Assembly: GCA_025989215.1 (NCBI GenBank)
Contig: JAPDNP010000007.1
Coordinates: 1-64,000, forward strand
Direction of reading: 5' to 3'
Origin: Neisseriaceae bacterium JH1-16
Lineage (GTDB): Bacteria; Pseudomonadota; Gammaproteobacteria; Burkholderiales; Chromobacteriaceae
DNA: 64,000 nucleotides
Of the stretch, positions 49,346 to 59,597 are shown in pieces. Below the pieces are notes generated by a model. That model searched no databases. It saw only the letters and a program-made list of their open reading frames with translations, and was not told the origin of the DNA. The position numbers and the translations under genes are program-made. Position 1 is the first letter of the stretch. Each line of letters begins with the position of its first letter.

Positions 49346-50587
49346 TCAGACGCGCTTGAACACCAGCGTGCCGTTGGTACCGCCAAAGCCGAACGAGTTG
49401 GAGATCGCCACACAGATGTCCATCTCGCGCGCGGTGTTGGCCACGTAATCGAGATCGCAACCACCTTCGACGTCCTGCTCGTTCAGGTTGATGGTCGGCG
49501 GTGACACCTGGTTATGCAGCGCCAGCACCGAGTACACCGCCTCGACGCCGCCGGCGCCACCCAGCAGGTGACCGGTCATCGACTTGGTCGAGTTCACCAC
49601 CAGCTTCTTGGCGTGATCGCCGAACGCCAGTTTCAGCGCATTGGTTTCGTTGGCATCGCCGAGCGGGGTCGAGGTGCCGTGCGCGTTCACATAGTCCACT
49701 TCGTCGGCGTTGATGCCGGCGTCGCGCAGCGCATTGGTCACGCCACGCGCCGGGCCTTCCGCGCTCGGCGCGGTGATGTGGTAGGCGTCCGAGCTCATGC
49801 CGAAACCGACCAGCTCGGCGTAGATCTTCGCGCCGCGCTTTTTCGCGTGTTCGTACTCTTCGAGCACCAGCACGCCGGCGCCCTCACCCATCACGAAGCC
49901 GTCGCGGCCCTTGTCCCACGGACGCGACGCGGTGGTCGGGTCGTCGTTGCGGGTCGACAGCGCCTTCATCGAGGCGAAGCCACCGATGCCCAGACGCGAA
50001 ATCGCGCCCTCGGCACCGCCGGCCACCATGATGTCGGTGTCGCCGTACATGATGTTGCGCGCCGCATCGCCGATGCAGTGCGCACCGGTGGTGCACGCCG
50101 ACACGATGCCGTACGACGGGCCTTGGTAGCCCTTCATGATCGTCACATGGCCGGCGATCAGGTTGATCAGCGAACCCGGGATGAAGAACGGGCCGATCTT
50201 GCGCGGGCCGCCGTTGATCAGGTCGACGCCGGTTTCTTCGATCAGCGGCAGGCCGCCGATGCCCGAACCGATGTTGACGCCGACACGGGTCTTGTCGAGG
50301 TTCGGCACGTCATCGAGGCCGGCGTCGGCGATAGCCTGCAGCGCGGCGGCGATGCCGTAGTGGATGAACACGTCCATGCGACGTGCTTCCTTCGGCGACA
50401 GATAGTCGCCGATATTGAAATCTTTCACCTCACCGGCAATCTGGCACGCCAGGTCACTGGCGTCGAAGCGGGTGATGGTGGCAATGCCGGACTTGCCGGC
50501 GAGCAGATTCGCCCAGCCGCTGGCAACGTCGTTGCCGACCGGGGACACATGGCCGAGGCCGGTTACTACTACTCGTCGTTTGGACAC
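49346..50587 (-). CDS. fabF: 3-oxoacyl-[acyl-carrier-protein] synthase II
   Basis: Elongating ketosynthase of fatty-acid synthesis. The 413-residue product has the catalytic cysteine in [11 protein letters not shown] (Cys165), His motifs in [12 protein letters not shown] and [10 protein letters not shown], and [10 protein letters not shown] at the C-terminus. The start is GTG at 50587 with GGAGAAAG about 5-8 bases upstream and the conserved [12 protein letters not shown] following. It is separated from acpP by a terminator-like structure. Confidence 0.97.
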   Translation of the reverse strand: MSKRRVVVTGLGHVSPVGNDVASGWANLLAGKSGIATITRFDASDLACQIAGEVKDFNIGDYLSPKEARRMDVFIHYGIAAALQAIADAGLDDVPNLDKTRVGVNIGSGIGGLPLIEETGVDLINGGPRKIGPFFIPGSLINLIAGHVTIMKGYQGPSYGIVSACTTGAHCIGDAARNIMYGDTDIMVAGGAEGAISRLGIGGFASMKALSTRNDDPTTASRPWDKGRDGFVMGEGAGVLVLEEYEHAKKRGAKIYAELVGFGMSSDAYHITAPSAEGPARGVTNALRDAGINADEVDYVNAHGTSTPLGDANETNALKLAFGDHAKKLVVNSTKSMTGHLLGGAGGVEAVYSVLALHNQVSPPTINLNEQDVEGGCDLDYVANTAREMDICVAISNSFGFGGTNGTLVFKRV

Positions 50588-50690
50588 GGGACTTTCTCCG
50601 TAAAGGCGGAAGGCGCCTCCCGATGGCTCGAAACGGTAACACCCGATTATGACATTCTGTCGGGCATTCAAACGGCCGTTTCGGCGCTGC

Positions 50691-50741
50691 TAACAAAAAG
50701 GACCCCTGCTAAAGCGCCAGGCGCTTTCGTGCAGAGGTCCC
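50691..50741 (-). terminator. Two-tier hairpin between acpP and fabF
   Basis: An inner stem AAAGCGCC/GGCGCTTT is enclosed by GGACC..CTGC/GCAG..GGTCC with one mismatch. On the minus strand it is followed by five T residues. It should terminate most acpP transcripts and lower readthrough into fabF, fitting the high need for ACP. Next to it (50742-50751) lies the window's only exact Neisseria-type DUS 10-mer that I found. Confidence 0.8.
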
Positions 50742-50758
50742 TTCAGACGGCAAGAAGC

Positions 50759-50998
50759 TTACTTGTTCAGGTGCCCGGACACGTAGTCGATGGCTTGCTG
50801 AACGGAAGTGATTTTTTCCGCGTCTTCGTCCGGGATCTCGCACTCGAACTCTTCTTCCAGTGCCATAACCAGCTCAACGGTATCGAGCGAGTCCGCGCCC
50901 AGATCGTCAACAAACGAAGACTCGTTTTTAACTTCGGCTTCGTTCACGCCCAGTTGTTCGGCGACGATTTTCTTGACGCGCTGTTCGATGTTTTCCAT
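50759..50998 (-). CDS. acpP: Acyl carrier protein
   Basis: Carries growing acyl chains on 4'-phosphopantetheine. The 79-residue acidic product has the attachment serine in [10 protein letters not shown] (Ser37). It is preceded by a 124-bp intergenic region with an AT-rich palindrome (51050-51063) and a TACAAT that could be a -10, so it probably also has its own promoter. Confidence 0.98.
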   Translation of the reverse strand: MENIEQRVKKIVAEQLGVNEAEVKNESSFVDDLGADSLDTVELVMALEEEFECEIPDEDAEKITSVQQAIDYVSGHLNK

Positions 50999-51122
50999 GA
51001 GTAACCCAGTACCTTTCTGTGTTCGGGATATTCAAACCCGGCAATTGTACTAAAAATTTTTAGAGTAGCCTACCTAATCTCAGGCTTGCCGCTAACCGGC
51101 AGGTTCGCGGCAGCATCCGCCA

Positions 51123-51860
51123 TTATGGCATCAGCATACCGCCGTTGATATGCAAGGTTTGGCCGGTCACATAGTTGGCGCGCTCCGACGCCAGGAACAC
51201 CACCGCATCGGCGATATCCTTGGCCTCACCGAGGCGGCCCAGTGCGATCTGTTGCACCAACGCCTCACGCTGCGCTTCCGGCAGCGCGCGGGTCATGTCG
51301 GTATCGATGAAACCTGGCGCGACGCAGTTGACGGTGATGTTGCGGCTACCCACTTCGCGTGCCATCGACTTGGTGAAGCCGATGATGCCGGCCTTGGCGG
51401 CCGCGTAGTTGGTCTGACCGGCATTGCCCATCACGCCGACTACCGAGGCGATGTTGATGATGCGGCCGAAGCGCGCCTTCATCATGCTGCGCAGCACCGC
51501 CTTGGAGGTCTTGAACACCGACTTCAGATTGGTGTCCATGATCGCATCCCAGTCGTCATCCTTCATCCGCATCAGCAGCGTGTCGCGGGTGATGCCGGCA
51601 TTGTTGACCAGCACGGCGATCGGACCGAACTCTTTTTCTACCGACTCGATCAGCGTGTCGATCGCGCCGTCTTCGGTGACGTTCAGTACACGACCGGCAC
51701 CGCCCTGGGCCGCCAGTCGTTCGTTGATCGCGGCCGCGCCCGATTCGGACGTGGCGGTGCCGATCACGACGGCGCCCTCGGCGGCCAGTTGTTCGGCGAT
51801 CGCGGCACCGATGCCGCGCGAGGCGCCGGTCACCAGCGCCACTTTACCTTGCAAAGACAT
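51123..51860 (-). CDS. fabG: 3-oxoacyl-[acyl-carrier-protein] reductase
   Basis: NADPH-dependent reduction of beta-ketoacyl-ACP. The 245-residue product has TGASRGIGAAIAEQLA, NNAG, and the catalytic Ser/Tyr/Lys set with NYAAAKAGI. Two ATGs stand six bases apart; the second (51860) is preferred because AAGGA lies six bases before it but abuts the first. It lies between fabD and acpP in the canonical order. Confidence 0.97.
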   Translation of the reverse strand: MSLQGKVALVTGASRGIGAAIAEQLAAEGAVVIGTATSESGAAAINERLAAQGGAGRVLNVTEDGAIDTLIESVEKEFGPIAVLVNNAGITRDTLLMRMKDDDWDAIMDTNLKSVFKTSKAVLRSMMKARFGRIINIASVVGVMGNAGQTNYAAAKAGIIGFTKSMAREVGSRNITVNCVAPGFIDTDMTRALPEAQREALVQQIALGRLGEAKDIADAVVFLASERANYVTGQTLHINGGMLMP

Positions 51861-51921
51861 GCTCATTCCTTAAAACGGGGCCGATGCGGACGATCCAGGC
51901 GCCCACAGCGGCATAGCGGGT

Positions 51922-52851
51922 TCAGGACAGTTCGGCGCGTGCGGCGGCCAGCGCGGCCGCATCGGTCAGCGCAAAAGCCTTGAACTCGGCATCGATACGC
52001 TTGGCGAGGCCGGCCAACACCTTGCCCGGGCCGCATTCGGCACCGAGGCGGATACCGCCGGCGGCAATCTGCTGCACGGTCTCGGTCCAGCGCACCGGGC
52101 TGTACAGCTGACGGGTCAGCGCGTCGCGGATCTGCGCCGCATCGCTGTAGCTCGCCACATCGGCATTGTGCAGCACCGGGATCAGCGGGCTATTGATCGT
52201 GGTCGCGGCCAGCGCTTCGGCCAACTTCACCGCGGCCGGCTGCATCAGCGCGCAGTGCGACGGCACCGACACCGGCAGCGGCAGCGCGCGCTTGGCACCA
52301 CGGGCCTTGCACGCTTCCATCGCGCGTTCGACCGCGCCACGGGCTCCGGCGATCACCACCTGGCCCGGCGAGTTGAAGTTGACCGGCTCGACCACCTCGC
52401 CCTGCGCCGCTTCCGCGCAAGCAGCGCGGATATCGTCGTCGGACAGATTGAGAATGGCGGCCATCGCGCCGGTGCCGGCCGGCACCGCGTCCTGCATCGC
52501 TTGCGCACGCAGGCGCACCAGACGCACCGCGTCGGCGAAGTCGAGCGCACCGGCAGCCACCAGGGCGCTGTACTCGCCCAGGCTGTGGCCGGCCAGCACC
52601 GCGGGCTTGGCGCCGCCTTCGGCCAACCAGGCGCGCCAGGTGGCGACACCGGCGGCCAGCATCAGCGGCTGGGTATTGACGGTCGCGTTGATCGCATCGG
52701 CGGACTCGGCCTTGAGCATCGCCCACAGATCGTCGCCGAGCGCGTCGGACGCCTCGGTAAAGGTATCGCGGACCACGACCAGGCCGTCAAAGCCATCCAT
52801 CATATTGAGGCTTTGCGAGCCCTGGCCCGGAAAGAAAAAGGCAAACGCCAT
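51922..52851 (-). CDS. fabD: Malonyl CoA-acyl carrier protein transacylase
   Basis: Loads malonyl groups onto ACP. The 309-residue product begins MAFAFFFPGQGSQS and has the active-site GHSLGEYSAL and the catalytic His in SVPSHCALM. AGGAG lies seven bases before ATG 52851; the longer frame is not needed. Two uptake-like words are embedded as LAE codons (52216, 52618). Confidence 0.97.
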   Translation of the reverse strand: MAFAFFFPGQGSQSLNMMDGFDGLVVVRDTFTEASDALGDDLWAMLKAESADAINATVNTQPLMLAAGVATWRAWLAEGGAKPAVLAGHSLGEYSALVAAGALDFADAVRLVRLRAQAMQDAVPAGTGAMAAILNLSDDDIRAACAEAAQGEVVEPVNFNSPGQVVIAGARGAVERAMEACKARGAKRALPLPVSVPSHCALMQPAAVKLAEALAATTINSPLIPVLHNADVASYSDAAQIRDALTRQLYSPVRWTETVQQIAAGGIRLGAECGPGKVLAGLAKRIDAEFKAFALTDAAALAAARAELS

Positions 52852-52952
52852 CAGGTGTCTCCTCGTTGGCAATCGGCAGCAAGATACCACGACACGCCGC
52901 CCGTCAGGCAAAAGCCGACGGACGACGTGTCAGGTGTAGGGAATCGGAAAGG

Positions 52953-53912
52953 TCAGAAGCGCAGCAGCACCGCACCCCAGGTCATGCCACCGCCGATGCC
53001 CTCGAGCATGACGGTCTGACCGCGGTGGATCTGCCCGGCGCGCACCGCGGCGTCGAGCGCCAGCGGGATCGAGGCGGCCGAGGTGTTACCCTGTTCCGGC
53101 AGCGTCACCACCACACGCTCCATCGGCAGGCCGAGGTGCTTGGCGGTCGACTCGATGATGCGCACATTGGCCTGGTGCGGCACCAGCCAATCGAGCTCGC
53201 TCTTGTCCATGCCCGCGGCGGCCAAGGTCTTGTTGGCGATATCGGACAGCGCCTTGACGGCGAACTTGAACACCGCCGGGCCGTCCATATGCAGATAAGG
53301 GATGCCCTGGATCTTGCCACCGGCGATCTGCGCCGGGGCGTTCAGGATGTGCTGGTGGCGGCCATCGGCTGCCAGCTTGGCGCACAGGATGCCCGGCTCA
53401 TCGGAGGCGCCCAGCACCACCGCGCCGGCGCCGTCGCCGAACAGCACGCAGGTGCGACGATCTTCCCAGTCGAGGATGCGCGTCATCACCTCGGCGCCAA
53501 TCACCAGCACCTTGCTGGCGACACCGCTCAGGATGTGACCGTTGGCGGTCGCCAGCGCATAGACGAAGCCGGCGCACACCGCCTGCACGTCGAAGGCGGC
53601 GCAGCTCGGGATGCCGAGCTTTTCCTGCACGATACAGGCGGTGCTCGGAAACTGCATGTCCGGGGTGGTGGTGGCGACGATGATCATGTCGATCTCGTCT
53701 ACCGACACGCCGGCATCGGCCAGCGCAGCCTGGGCGGCGCGTACCGCCAGATCGCTGGTCAGCTCGTTGTCGGCGGCGACATGGCGCGCGTGGATGCCGG
53801 TGCGGCTGACGATCCATTCGTCGCTGGTATCGACGCGCTCGGCGAGCTGCGCGTTCGTCAGCACCGTCTCAGGCAGATAGCTGCCGGTGCCGAGAATACG
53901 AGAGTAGGCCAT
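52953..53912 (-). CDS. fabH: 3-oxoacyl-[acyl-carrier-protein] synthase III
   Basis: Initiates fatty-acid chains from acyl-CoA and malonyl-ACP. The 319-residue product starts [15 protein letters not shown]. It has the catalytic Cys in [14 protein letters not shown], the His in [11 protein letters not shown] and the Asn in [12 protein letters not shown]. It follows plsX closely; the start at 53912 lies 7 bp after the plsX stop. Confidence 0.97.
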   Translation of the reverse strand: MAYSRILGTGSYLPETVLTNAQLAERVDTSDEWIVSRTGIHARHVAADNELTSDLAVRAAQAALADAGVSVDEIDMIIVATTTPDMQFPSTACIVQEKLGIPSCAAFDVQAVCAGFVYALATANGHILSGVASKVLVIGAEVMTRILDWEDRRTCVLFGDGAGAVVLGASDEPGILCAKLAADGRHQHILNAPAQIAGGKIQGIPYLHMDGPAVFKFAVKALSDIANKTLAAAGMDKSELDWLVPHQANVRIIESTAKHLGLPMERVVVTLPEQGNTSAASIPLALDAAVRAGQIHRGQTVMLEGIGGGMTWGAVLLRF

Positions 53913-53919
53913 GGTTGTC

Positions 53920-54957
53920 TTACTCGGTTGCACTGGACTCGGGGCGCTTGAGATTTTCTATTTGGTGCGCGACCCGGTCAGTAATATGACCAATCACGTT
54001 GGAGTGGGCTTCCTCGTAAGCCTGCACCAGCGCAAAACGGAATCCTGTCACGTCGGCCCCGCCGTGGCTCTTCACCACGATGCCGCGCAAGCCGATCAGG
54101 CTCGCGCCATTATAGCGGCGGGTGTCCACGCGTTCGCGGAAACGATTGAGCACCGGCATCGCTGCCAGGGCGCACAAGCGCGTCCACCAGTTGCGGGTGA
54201 ATTCTTCGCGCAGGAATGTGGCGACCATCTTGGCCAGCCCCTCGGAGGCCTTCAGCGCCACATTGCCGGTAAAACCGTCAGTCACGATAACATCGACGGT
54301 ACCCTTGTAGATATCGTTACCTTCGACATTGCCGTAGAAATTGAGTTCGGATTCTTTGAACAGTTCGGCGGCCTGCTTGGCCGTCTCATTGCCCTTGATC
54401 TCTTCCGAACCGACATTGAGCAGGCCGACCGTGGGGTTGTCCTTGCCCAGCACACGGGACACCAGCTCGGCGCCCATGATGCCGAACTGCAACAGCTGCT
54501 CGGGGCTGCTGTCGACATTGGCACCCAGATCGAGCACGCAGCTGAGCCCCCGCATATTCGGCATCAGCTTGGCGATCGCCGGGCGGTCGATGCCCGGAAT
54601 CGTCTTGAGCACGAAGCGGGCGGTCGCCATCAGCGCGCCGGTATTGCCGGCCGACACCGCCGCCTGCGCCCGGCCCTCTTTGACGAGGTTGATCGCCACG
54701 CGCATCGACGAGTCTTTTTTGTTCTTCAGCGCCGACTGCGGCGCCTCATCCATGCCCACCACCTCGGAGGCGGCCTGCACGCGGATACGATCCTGTGGTG
54801 CACGCGCACGCACGAGTTCCTCCCGGATAGCGGCTTCGTCGCCGACCAGGATCAGATGGACGTGGGGATAGTCTTGGAGGAATCGGATGGATGCCGGGAC
54901 GGTGACCTTGAGGCCAACGTCACCGCCCATGGCATCAACCGCTACGGTGATAGTCAT
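53920..54957 (-). CDS. plsX: Phosphate acyltransferase PlsX
   Basis: Makes acyl-phosphate from acyl-ACP, the first step of phospholipid synthesis through PlsY. The 345-residue product has the N-terminal [24 protein letters not shown] and the C-terminal [12 protein letters not shown] segments. ATG 54957 is preceded by AGGTG; a GTG two codons upstream is also possible. It is part of the rpmF-plsX-fab operon. Confidence 0.97.
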   Translation of the reverse strand: MTITVAVDAMGGDVGLKVTVPASIRFLQDYPHVHLILVGDEAAIREELVRARAPQDRIRVQAASEVVGMDEAPQSALKNKKDSSMRVAINLVKEGRAQAAVSAGNTGALMATARFVLKTIPGIDRPAIAKLMPNMRGLSCVLDLGANVDSSPEQLLQFGIMGAELVSRVLGKDNPTVGLLNVGSEEIKGNETAKQAAELFKESELNFYGNVEGNDIYKGTVDVIVTDGFTGNVALKASEGLAKMVATFLREEFTRNWWTRLCALAAMPVLNRFRERVDTRRYNGASLIGLRGIVVKSHGGADVTGFRFALVQAYEEAHSNVIGHITDRVAHQIENLKRPESSATE

Positions 54958-55035
54958 CAACACCTGCGGTAGTGAACCTACCTGTTGTTCTGGTAAGGTT
55001 TGTTTGTTACGGAAGCAGCGATAGCTAAGGAGCGA

Positions 55036-55215
55036 TTACTCGCCCTTGGCCTTTACCACTTTGCGGCCACGGTACACGCCGTTCGGGCTGATGTGGTGAC
55101 GCAGGTGGGCTTCACCGGTGGTCGGCTCTTTGGCCAGGGCCGGAGCGGTGAGAAAATCGTGGGCACGGTGCATGCCGCGCTTGGACGGGGACTTTTTGTT
55201 CTGTTGAACAGCCAT
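55036..55215 (-). CDS. rpmF: 50S ribosomal protein L32
   Basis: A 59-residue basic ribosomal protein starting [20 protein letters not shown] and ending KVVKAKGE, with [14 protein letters not shown] in the C-terminal half. It lacks the zinc-binding Cys ribbon, as usual in proteobacterial L32. It lies between yceD and plsX, the universal order. Confidence 0.97.
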   Translation of the reverse strand: MAVQQNKKSPSKRGMHRAHDFLTAPALAKEPTTGEAHLRHHISPNGVYRGRKVVKAKGE

Positions 55216-55246
55216 GGTCGACTCCTGAAAAATTCAGTAAAACGGG

Positions 55247-55750
55247 TTACTCGGACGCGGGGTTCTTGAGCTTGGCCAGCACGGCAAACGGGTTAGGCTT
55301 GTCGTTCTTGGCACGCTCCAGAGCTTCCGTGCCGCATACCTCGTGTTTCGGGGCAAACGGCAAACCCATAATGATTTCGTCTTCGATCAGCGCGATCACG
55401 TCCATTTCCGGCTCGGCCAGAACGGCATCCAGCGTCTCGTCCTCGGTCACCGCCGCCTCGAGTTTTTCCTGATCGAAAAACAGCACGATGTCGGCACGCG
55501 TATCGAGCGTTTCCGTCATCGCTTCGAGACAGCGCTGACACGGCACGTTCAGGGTCGCTTTGACCGTGAGCGTGAGGTGGGGGCGCCGGATCCTGTCCAC
55601 GCTGCCAACCAGCACGAACTCGACCTCGCCGCTCGTGTCGGCCAGGCTGTCGTGCACGCGCGGATCGAGCTCGGCCACGGTAATTTTGCCGGTGCGAGTA
55701 CGACCTTCGCGGGCGAACGCGACGGGATCAATCAAAATCGGGTTAGACAT
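55247..55750 (-). CDS. yceD: YceD (DUF177) family protein
   Basis: Conserved 167-residue protein co-occurring with rpmF, linked to 23S rRNA accumulation and ribosome biogenesis in other organisms. It has the DUF177 core with VPCQRCLEAM (CxxC) followed after an acidic stretch by EDEIIMGLPFAPKHEVCG. The ATG at 55750 is the family-like start. It heads the lipid operon and is divergent from maf, the usual arrangement. Confidence 0.93.
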   Translation of the reverse strand: MSNPILIDPVAFAREGRTRTGKITVAELDPRVHDSLADTSGEVEFVLVGSVDRIRRPHLTLTVKATLNVPCQRCLEAMTETLDTRADIVLFFDQEKLEAAVTEDETLDAVLAEPEMDVIALIEDEIIMGLPFAPKHEVCGTEALERAKNDKPNPFAVLAKLKNPASE

Positions 55751-55808
55751 AAACGACGGATGATATAATCCGCCGCCTGTTTTTGTCAAAAGAATCAAGC
55801 CCTCATCC

Positions 55809-56387
55809 ATGCCGCTCGTTCTCGCTTCCACCTCGCGCTTCAGGCGCGAGATCCTCGCCCGCCTGCCGCTGCCGTTCGAAGCGGTCGCCCCGGTCTGCGA
55901 CGAAACACCGCTGGCCGGCGAATCGGCGCTGGCCACCGCCGTGCGCCTAGCCCGCATCAAGGCGCAATCGTTGGCCGAACGCTATCCGGATGCGCTGATC
56001 ATCGGCTCGGACCAGGTCGCCCTGCTCGACGGCCAGCAGATCGGCAAGCCCGGCTCGGTGGAAAACGGCATCGCGATGCTGCAGTGGATGCGCGGCCGCA
56101 CCGTCACTTTCCATACCGCACTGGCTCTCTATAACAGTGCGTCCGGTCGCCTGCAGGAAGCGGTCGACCTCACCCACGTTACCCTGCGCAATGTAAGCGA
56201 TGCACAGATCGCCCGCTACCTCGAGCTGGAGCCGGATGCGATCCACTGCGCCGGCGCGGCCAAGAGCGAGGGCCTGGGCGGCGCGCTGATCGAGAAGATC
56301 GAATCGACCGACCCGAACGCACTGATCGGCCTGCCGCTGTTCGCGCTGATTACGATGCTGAACAACGAAGGCGTGGAGATTCTGTAA
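55809..56387 (+). CDS. Maf-like nucleotide pyrophosphatase (YceF type)
   Basis: Maf/HAM1-superfamily house-cleaning pyrophosphatase; the YceF subgroup, usually beside yceD-rpmF, acts on 7-methyl-GTP. The 192-residue product starts MPLVLASTSRFRREIL, with IIGSDQVALLDGQQIGKP and CAGAAKSEGLG. Its stop overlaps the next ATG (TAATG), so the two genes are coupled. An uptake-like word encodes LAE at 55970. Confidence 0.92.
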   Translation: MPLVLASTSRFRREILARLPLPFEAVAPVCDETPLAGESALATAVRLARIKAQSLAERYPDALIIGSDQVALLDGQQIGKPGSVENGIAMLQWMRGRTVTFHTALALYNSASGRLQEAVDLTHVTLRNVSDAQIARYLELEPDAIHCAGAAKSEGLGGALIEKIESTDPNALIGLPLFALITMLNNEGVEIL

Positions 56388-57091
56388 TGGCCGGTACCCT
56401 ATTCCTGATTCCGACGCCGCTCGGCGACGAGAACACCGCCTGGCTGCCCGAAGCCGAGCGCACCCAGGTGTTGCATATCACCCACTTCGTAGTCGAGGCG
56501 GAGAAGACCGCACGCCGCCACCTGAAAGCGCTGGGCGTGACCACACCGATTCGCGAGCTGACCATGGCGACGCTGAACGAGCACACCCCGCCGGCCGACG
56601 TGACCGCGCTGCTGGCGCCGTTGGCCGAAGGGCTCGACGTCGGCCTGGTGTCCGAGGCCGGCTGCCCGGCGGTGGCCGACCCAGGCGCGCAGCTGGTGGC
56701 GCTGGCCCACGAGCACGGCTACCGAGTGCAGCCGCTGATCGGCCCGTCGTCGATCCTGCTGGCGCTGATGGCATCCGGCGCCAACGGCCAGACCTTCGCC
56801 TTCAAGGGTTACCTGCCGGTGGACGCGGCCGAGCGCGCCAAGGTGCTGAAGGCGCTCGAGGCCCGCTCGCGCCAGGAGAACGAGACCCAGCTGTTCATCG
56901 AGACGCCGTACCGCAACAACGCGCTGCTGGCGCAGTGCCGCGAGGTGCTGGCGCCGTCGACGCGGCTGGCGGTGGCCTGCGACCTGAACCTGCCGAGCCA
57001 GACCATCGTCAGCCGCCGCATCGCCGACTGGCCGAACCCGGCGCCGGACTTCCACAAGCGTCCGGCGATCTTTGTGCTGTACGCCGGCTGA
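56387..57091 (+). CDS. RsmI-like SAM-dependent methyltransferase (tetrapyrrole methylase fold)
   Basis: Member of the tetrapyrrole-methylase superfamily related to the 16S rRNA C1402 2'-O-methyltransferase RsmI. The 234-residue product shows [26 protein letters not shown] and [16 protein letters not shown], but is shorter and more divergent than true RsmI, and forms the maf-linked betaproteobacterial group. Target unknown. One base overlaps the maf stop. Confidence 0.88.
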   Translation: MAGTLFLIPTPLGDENTAWLPEAERTQVLHITHFVVEAEKTARRHLKALGVTTPIRELTMATLNEHTPPADVTALLAPLAEGLDVGLVSEAGCPAVADPGAQLVALAHEHGYRVQPLIGPSSILLALMASGANGQTFAFKGYLPVDAAERAKVLKALEARSRQENETQLFIETPYRNNALLAQCREVLAPSTRLAVACDLNLPSQTIVSRRIADWPNPAPDFHKRPAIFVLYAG

Positions 57092-57191
57092 ATGCCCTCC
57101 AGGCGGGTCGCCCGTACAGCGGCGCGACCCGCTCTTGCCGAATCGCCGCACCGCGCGGCCGCCCCCTCCCCAACCGGCATATAATCGAGCG

Positions 57192-58403
57192 ATGAAAACC
57201 CCCAGCCGCCACCTCATCACCTCGCTGCTCGACACCGACTTGTACAAGTTCACCATGCTGCAAGTGGTGCTGCACCAGTTTCCGCAAGCCTGGGGCGAAT
57301 ACGAGTTCAAGTGCCGCAACACCCCGGTGTACCCGCTGGGCGAGCTGAAAGCCGAGCTCGACGAGCAGCTCGACCTGCTCTGCCAGCTGCGCTTCAGCCA
57401 AGAAGAGCTCGCCTATCTGCGCACGCTGCGCTACATCAAGTCCGACTTCGTCGACTACCTGGAGCTGTTCCACCTGCAGCGTCGCTTCATCACCGTGGCG
57501 GTCGCCGCCGACGGCGGTCTGGATATCCGGGTGAAGGGGCCGCTGGTACAGGCGATGTTCTTCGAGATCTTCGTGCTGGCCATCGTCAACGAGCTGCACT
57601 TCCAGCGCCTGTCGACGCCGGAGGTGTTGCAGGAGGGCGAGCGCCGCCTGACCGACAAGATCGCCCGGCTGCTCAAGTTCGAGGCCGAGCAGGCCCAGCT
57701 GCACGACGGCCCGCTGCTGCTGGCCGACTTCGGCACGCGCCGCCGCTTCAGCCGCCACTGGCACCACCAACTGGTGGCCCAGTTGCACGCCGCGGTACCG
57801 GACATCTTCCGTGGCACCAGCAATGTCTATCTGGCCTGGAAGCTCGGCGTCACCCCGATCGGTACGATGGCGCACGAGTTCATGCAGGCCTATCAGGGGC
57901 TGGGAGTCCGGCTGCGCGACTTCCAGAAGGCGTCGCTGGAAGCCTGGGTGCAGGAATACCGCGGCGACCTGGGCATCGCGCTGACCGACGTGGTCGGCAT
58001 GGATGCCTTCCTGCGCGACTTCGATCTGTACTTCGCCAAGCTGTTCGATGGCTTGCGCCACGACAGCGGCGATCCGTTCGAATGGGGCGAAAAAGCGATC
58101 CGCCACTATAAGAAGCTGCGCATCGACCCGATCACCAAGATGCTGACCTTCAGCGACGGCCTGAACATCGACAAGGCGATCGAGCTGTACCACCACTTCG
58201 ACGGACGCATCCAGACCAGCTTCGGCATCGGCACCAATCTGAGCAACGACATGGGGCTGGAGCCGCTGCAGATCGTGATGAAGCTGGTCAGCTGCAACGG
58301 CCAGCCGGTGGCTAAGCTGTCCGACAGCCCCGGCAAGTCGATGTGCAGCGACGAGACCTTCCTCGCCTATCTACGCCAGGTGTTCGAGGTCCAACCGCTG
58401 TAA
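57192..58403 (+). CDS. pncB: Nicotinate phosphoribosyltransferase
   Basis: Salvages nicotinate to NAMN for NAD synthesis. The 403-residue product starts [22 protein letters not shown]. It has EYEFKCRNT, the phosphorylated-His region [10 protein letters not shown], and the PRPP-binding [18 protein letters not shown] at 57180-57185 lies only 6 bp before the ATG and no ribosome site is visible, so the mRNA may be leaderless. Followed by a double hairpin. Confidence 0.96.
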   Translation: MKTPSRHLITSLLDTDLYKFTMLQVVLHQFPQAWGEYEFKCRNTPVYPLGELKAELDEQLDLLCQLRFSQEELAYLRTLRYIKSDFVDYLELFHLQRRFITVAVAADGGLDIRVKGPLVQAMFFEIFVLAIVNELHFQRLSTPEVLQEGERRLTDKIARLLKFEAEQAQLHDGPLLLADFGTRRRFSRHWHHQLVAQLHAAVPDIFRGTSNVYLAWKLGVTPIGTMAHEFMQAYQGLGVRLRDFQKASLEAWVQEYRGDLGIALTDVVGMDAFLRDFDLYFAKLFDGLRHDSGDPFEWGEKAIRHYKKLRIDPITKMLTFSDGLNIDKAIELYHHFDGRIQTSFGIGTNLSNDMGLEPLQIVMKLVSCNGQPVAKLSDSPGKSMCSDETFLAYLRQVFEVQPL

Positions 58404-58420
58404 TCGCCGCCTCGGCAATG

Positions 58421-58491
58421 AACGACAGCCCACGCCTTCGCGTGGGCTGTGTCGTTTCGGCACAAGGTTGGCCGAACAACGCTTCGGCCAA
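58421..58491. terminator. Double hairpin between pncB and the DUF2520 gene
   Basis: The first hairpin has stem 58425-58435 with 58440-58450 and loop CTTC, followed by GTCGTTT. The second is an inverted pair of uptake-like words, TTGGCCGAA (58468-58476) with TTCGGCCAA (58483-58491), 6-base loop. It lies between convergent genes. Confidence 0.8.
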
Positions 58492-58495
58492 GCGG

Positions 58496-59356
58496 CTAAC
58501 CGTGCAACAAGGCCAGCACGGCCGCCTGCTGCTGCGCGCTCAAGCGCGCGCCGGCCAAGGCCACGGTGCGCTCGCCCAGCCGCCGGTAGACCGGCTGCAC
58601 ATCATCGGGCAGCACCGCCAGATGGCGCGCTACCGTGCCGGCGTCGCCGCGCACGATCGGCCCGGTCAGCGCCGCGGCCGGCCCCAGCGTCAGCGCGTTG
58701 GCTAGCGTCTGGCGCATCAAGGGGCCGATCAGGCCGGCGACCTCGCCGTCCGGCACGCCGGCCTGGCGCGCCAGTTGGCCGGCCAGCTCGGTCAGCGTCA
58801 CCAGGTAGTTCGACGCCACCGATAGCGCCGCGTGGTAGGCGGCCTTGCCGCCGGGCGCCAGGCGAAACGGCTTGCCGCCGAGCGCTTCGGCCAAGTTGGC
58901 CAGCCGCGCACAGCTGGGCGCGTCGCCATCCAGCGCGCACGGCGTGCCGGCAAAACCGGCCACCGCCCGTGCCGGGTCGGCGAACGAGAACGCCGGGTGC
59001 AGGCAACCGACGGCGATGCCGCGTTCGGCCAAGGTCGCCAGTAGGTCGAGCTCGCCGGCGCCGCTGGCGTGGAACACCAGCGAGTCCGGCAGGAAGCGCC
59101 CGTCGCGAGCCAACGCCTGCGCCGCCTCGGCGATCACCCCATCCGGCACCGCCAACAACGTATAGTCCGCCGTCGGCAACTCGGCGATAGTGCCGACCGC
59201 CTCACCCTGCCCGATGAACGCCACCGCCCGAGCCGCCGACTCGGCATGCGCCGACAGGACGCCGGCAATCCGGTAGCGGCCCGACGCGGCCAGCAGCCGC
59301 CCCAGGCTCTGCCCGAGCCGGCCGGCGCCGACGATGTTGACGCTTGCCTTGTGCAT
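58496..59356 (-). CDS. Rossmann-fold/DUF2520 oxidoreductase-like protein
   Basis: Protein of 286 residues with an N-terminal NAD(P)-binding motif (VNIVGAGRLGQSLGRLLA) and a helical C-terminal DUF2520 domain, in the 6-phosphogluconate-dehydrogenase-like superfamily. Motifs: HASGAGELDLL, GCLHPAFSFADP and AALSVASNYLVTLTELA. Substrate unknown; some relatives are annotated near pantothenate synthesis. Two CTTGGCCGAA variants are in frame as LAE. No gene follows for 240 bp upstream. Confidence 0.87.
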   Translation of the reverse strand: MHKASVNIVGAGRLGQSLGRLLAASGRYRIAGVLSAHAESAARAVAFIGQGEAVGTIAELPTADYTLLAVPDGVIAEAAQALARDGRFLPDSLVFHASGAGELDLLATLAERGIAVGCLHPAFSFADPARAVAGFAGTPCALDGDAPSCARLANLAEALGGKPFRLAPGGKAAYHAALSVASNYLVTLTELAGQLARQAGVPDGEVAGLIGPLMRQTLANALTLGPAAALTGPIVRGDAGTVARHLAVLPDDVQPVYRRLGERTVALAGARLSAQQQAAVLALLHG

Positions 59357-59597
59357 TATTTCTCCAGTGCAAACCGGGACACTCCCCGCATGGCGGCGAC
59401 TCTACAACGCCGCCGCCCCGCTCACAATGCACATTCAGGAGGATGATGGGCCGCGCATGGCCCGATAGACGCAACAACGGCTCCCGCCGTAGCGAGAGCC
59501 GTGTTGTTGGTGGATAAGCGTCGCTAACCAAACCCTGAGCAGCGCCCCCGACCACGGACAACGGCAAGGCAGTGCAACATGGCACCAAACGAGAGGC
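59357..59597. terminator. Intergenic region with a hairpin after the acid phosphatase
   Basis: The 241 bp hold no recognisable gene. The main structure is a bulged inverted repeat CAACAACGGCTC / GAGCCGTGTTGTTG (about 59472-59509), a possible terminator of the minus-strand phosphatase 90 bp upstream. Confidence 0.5.
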
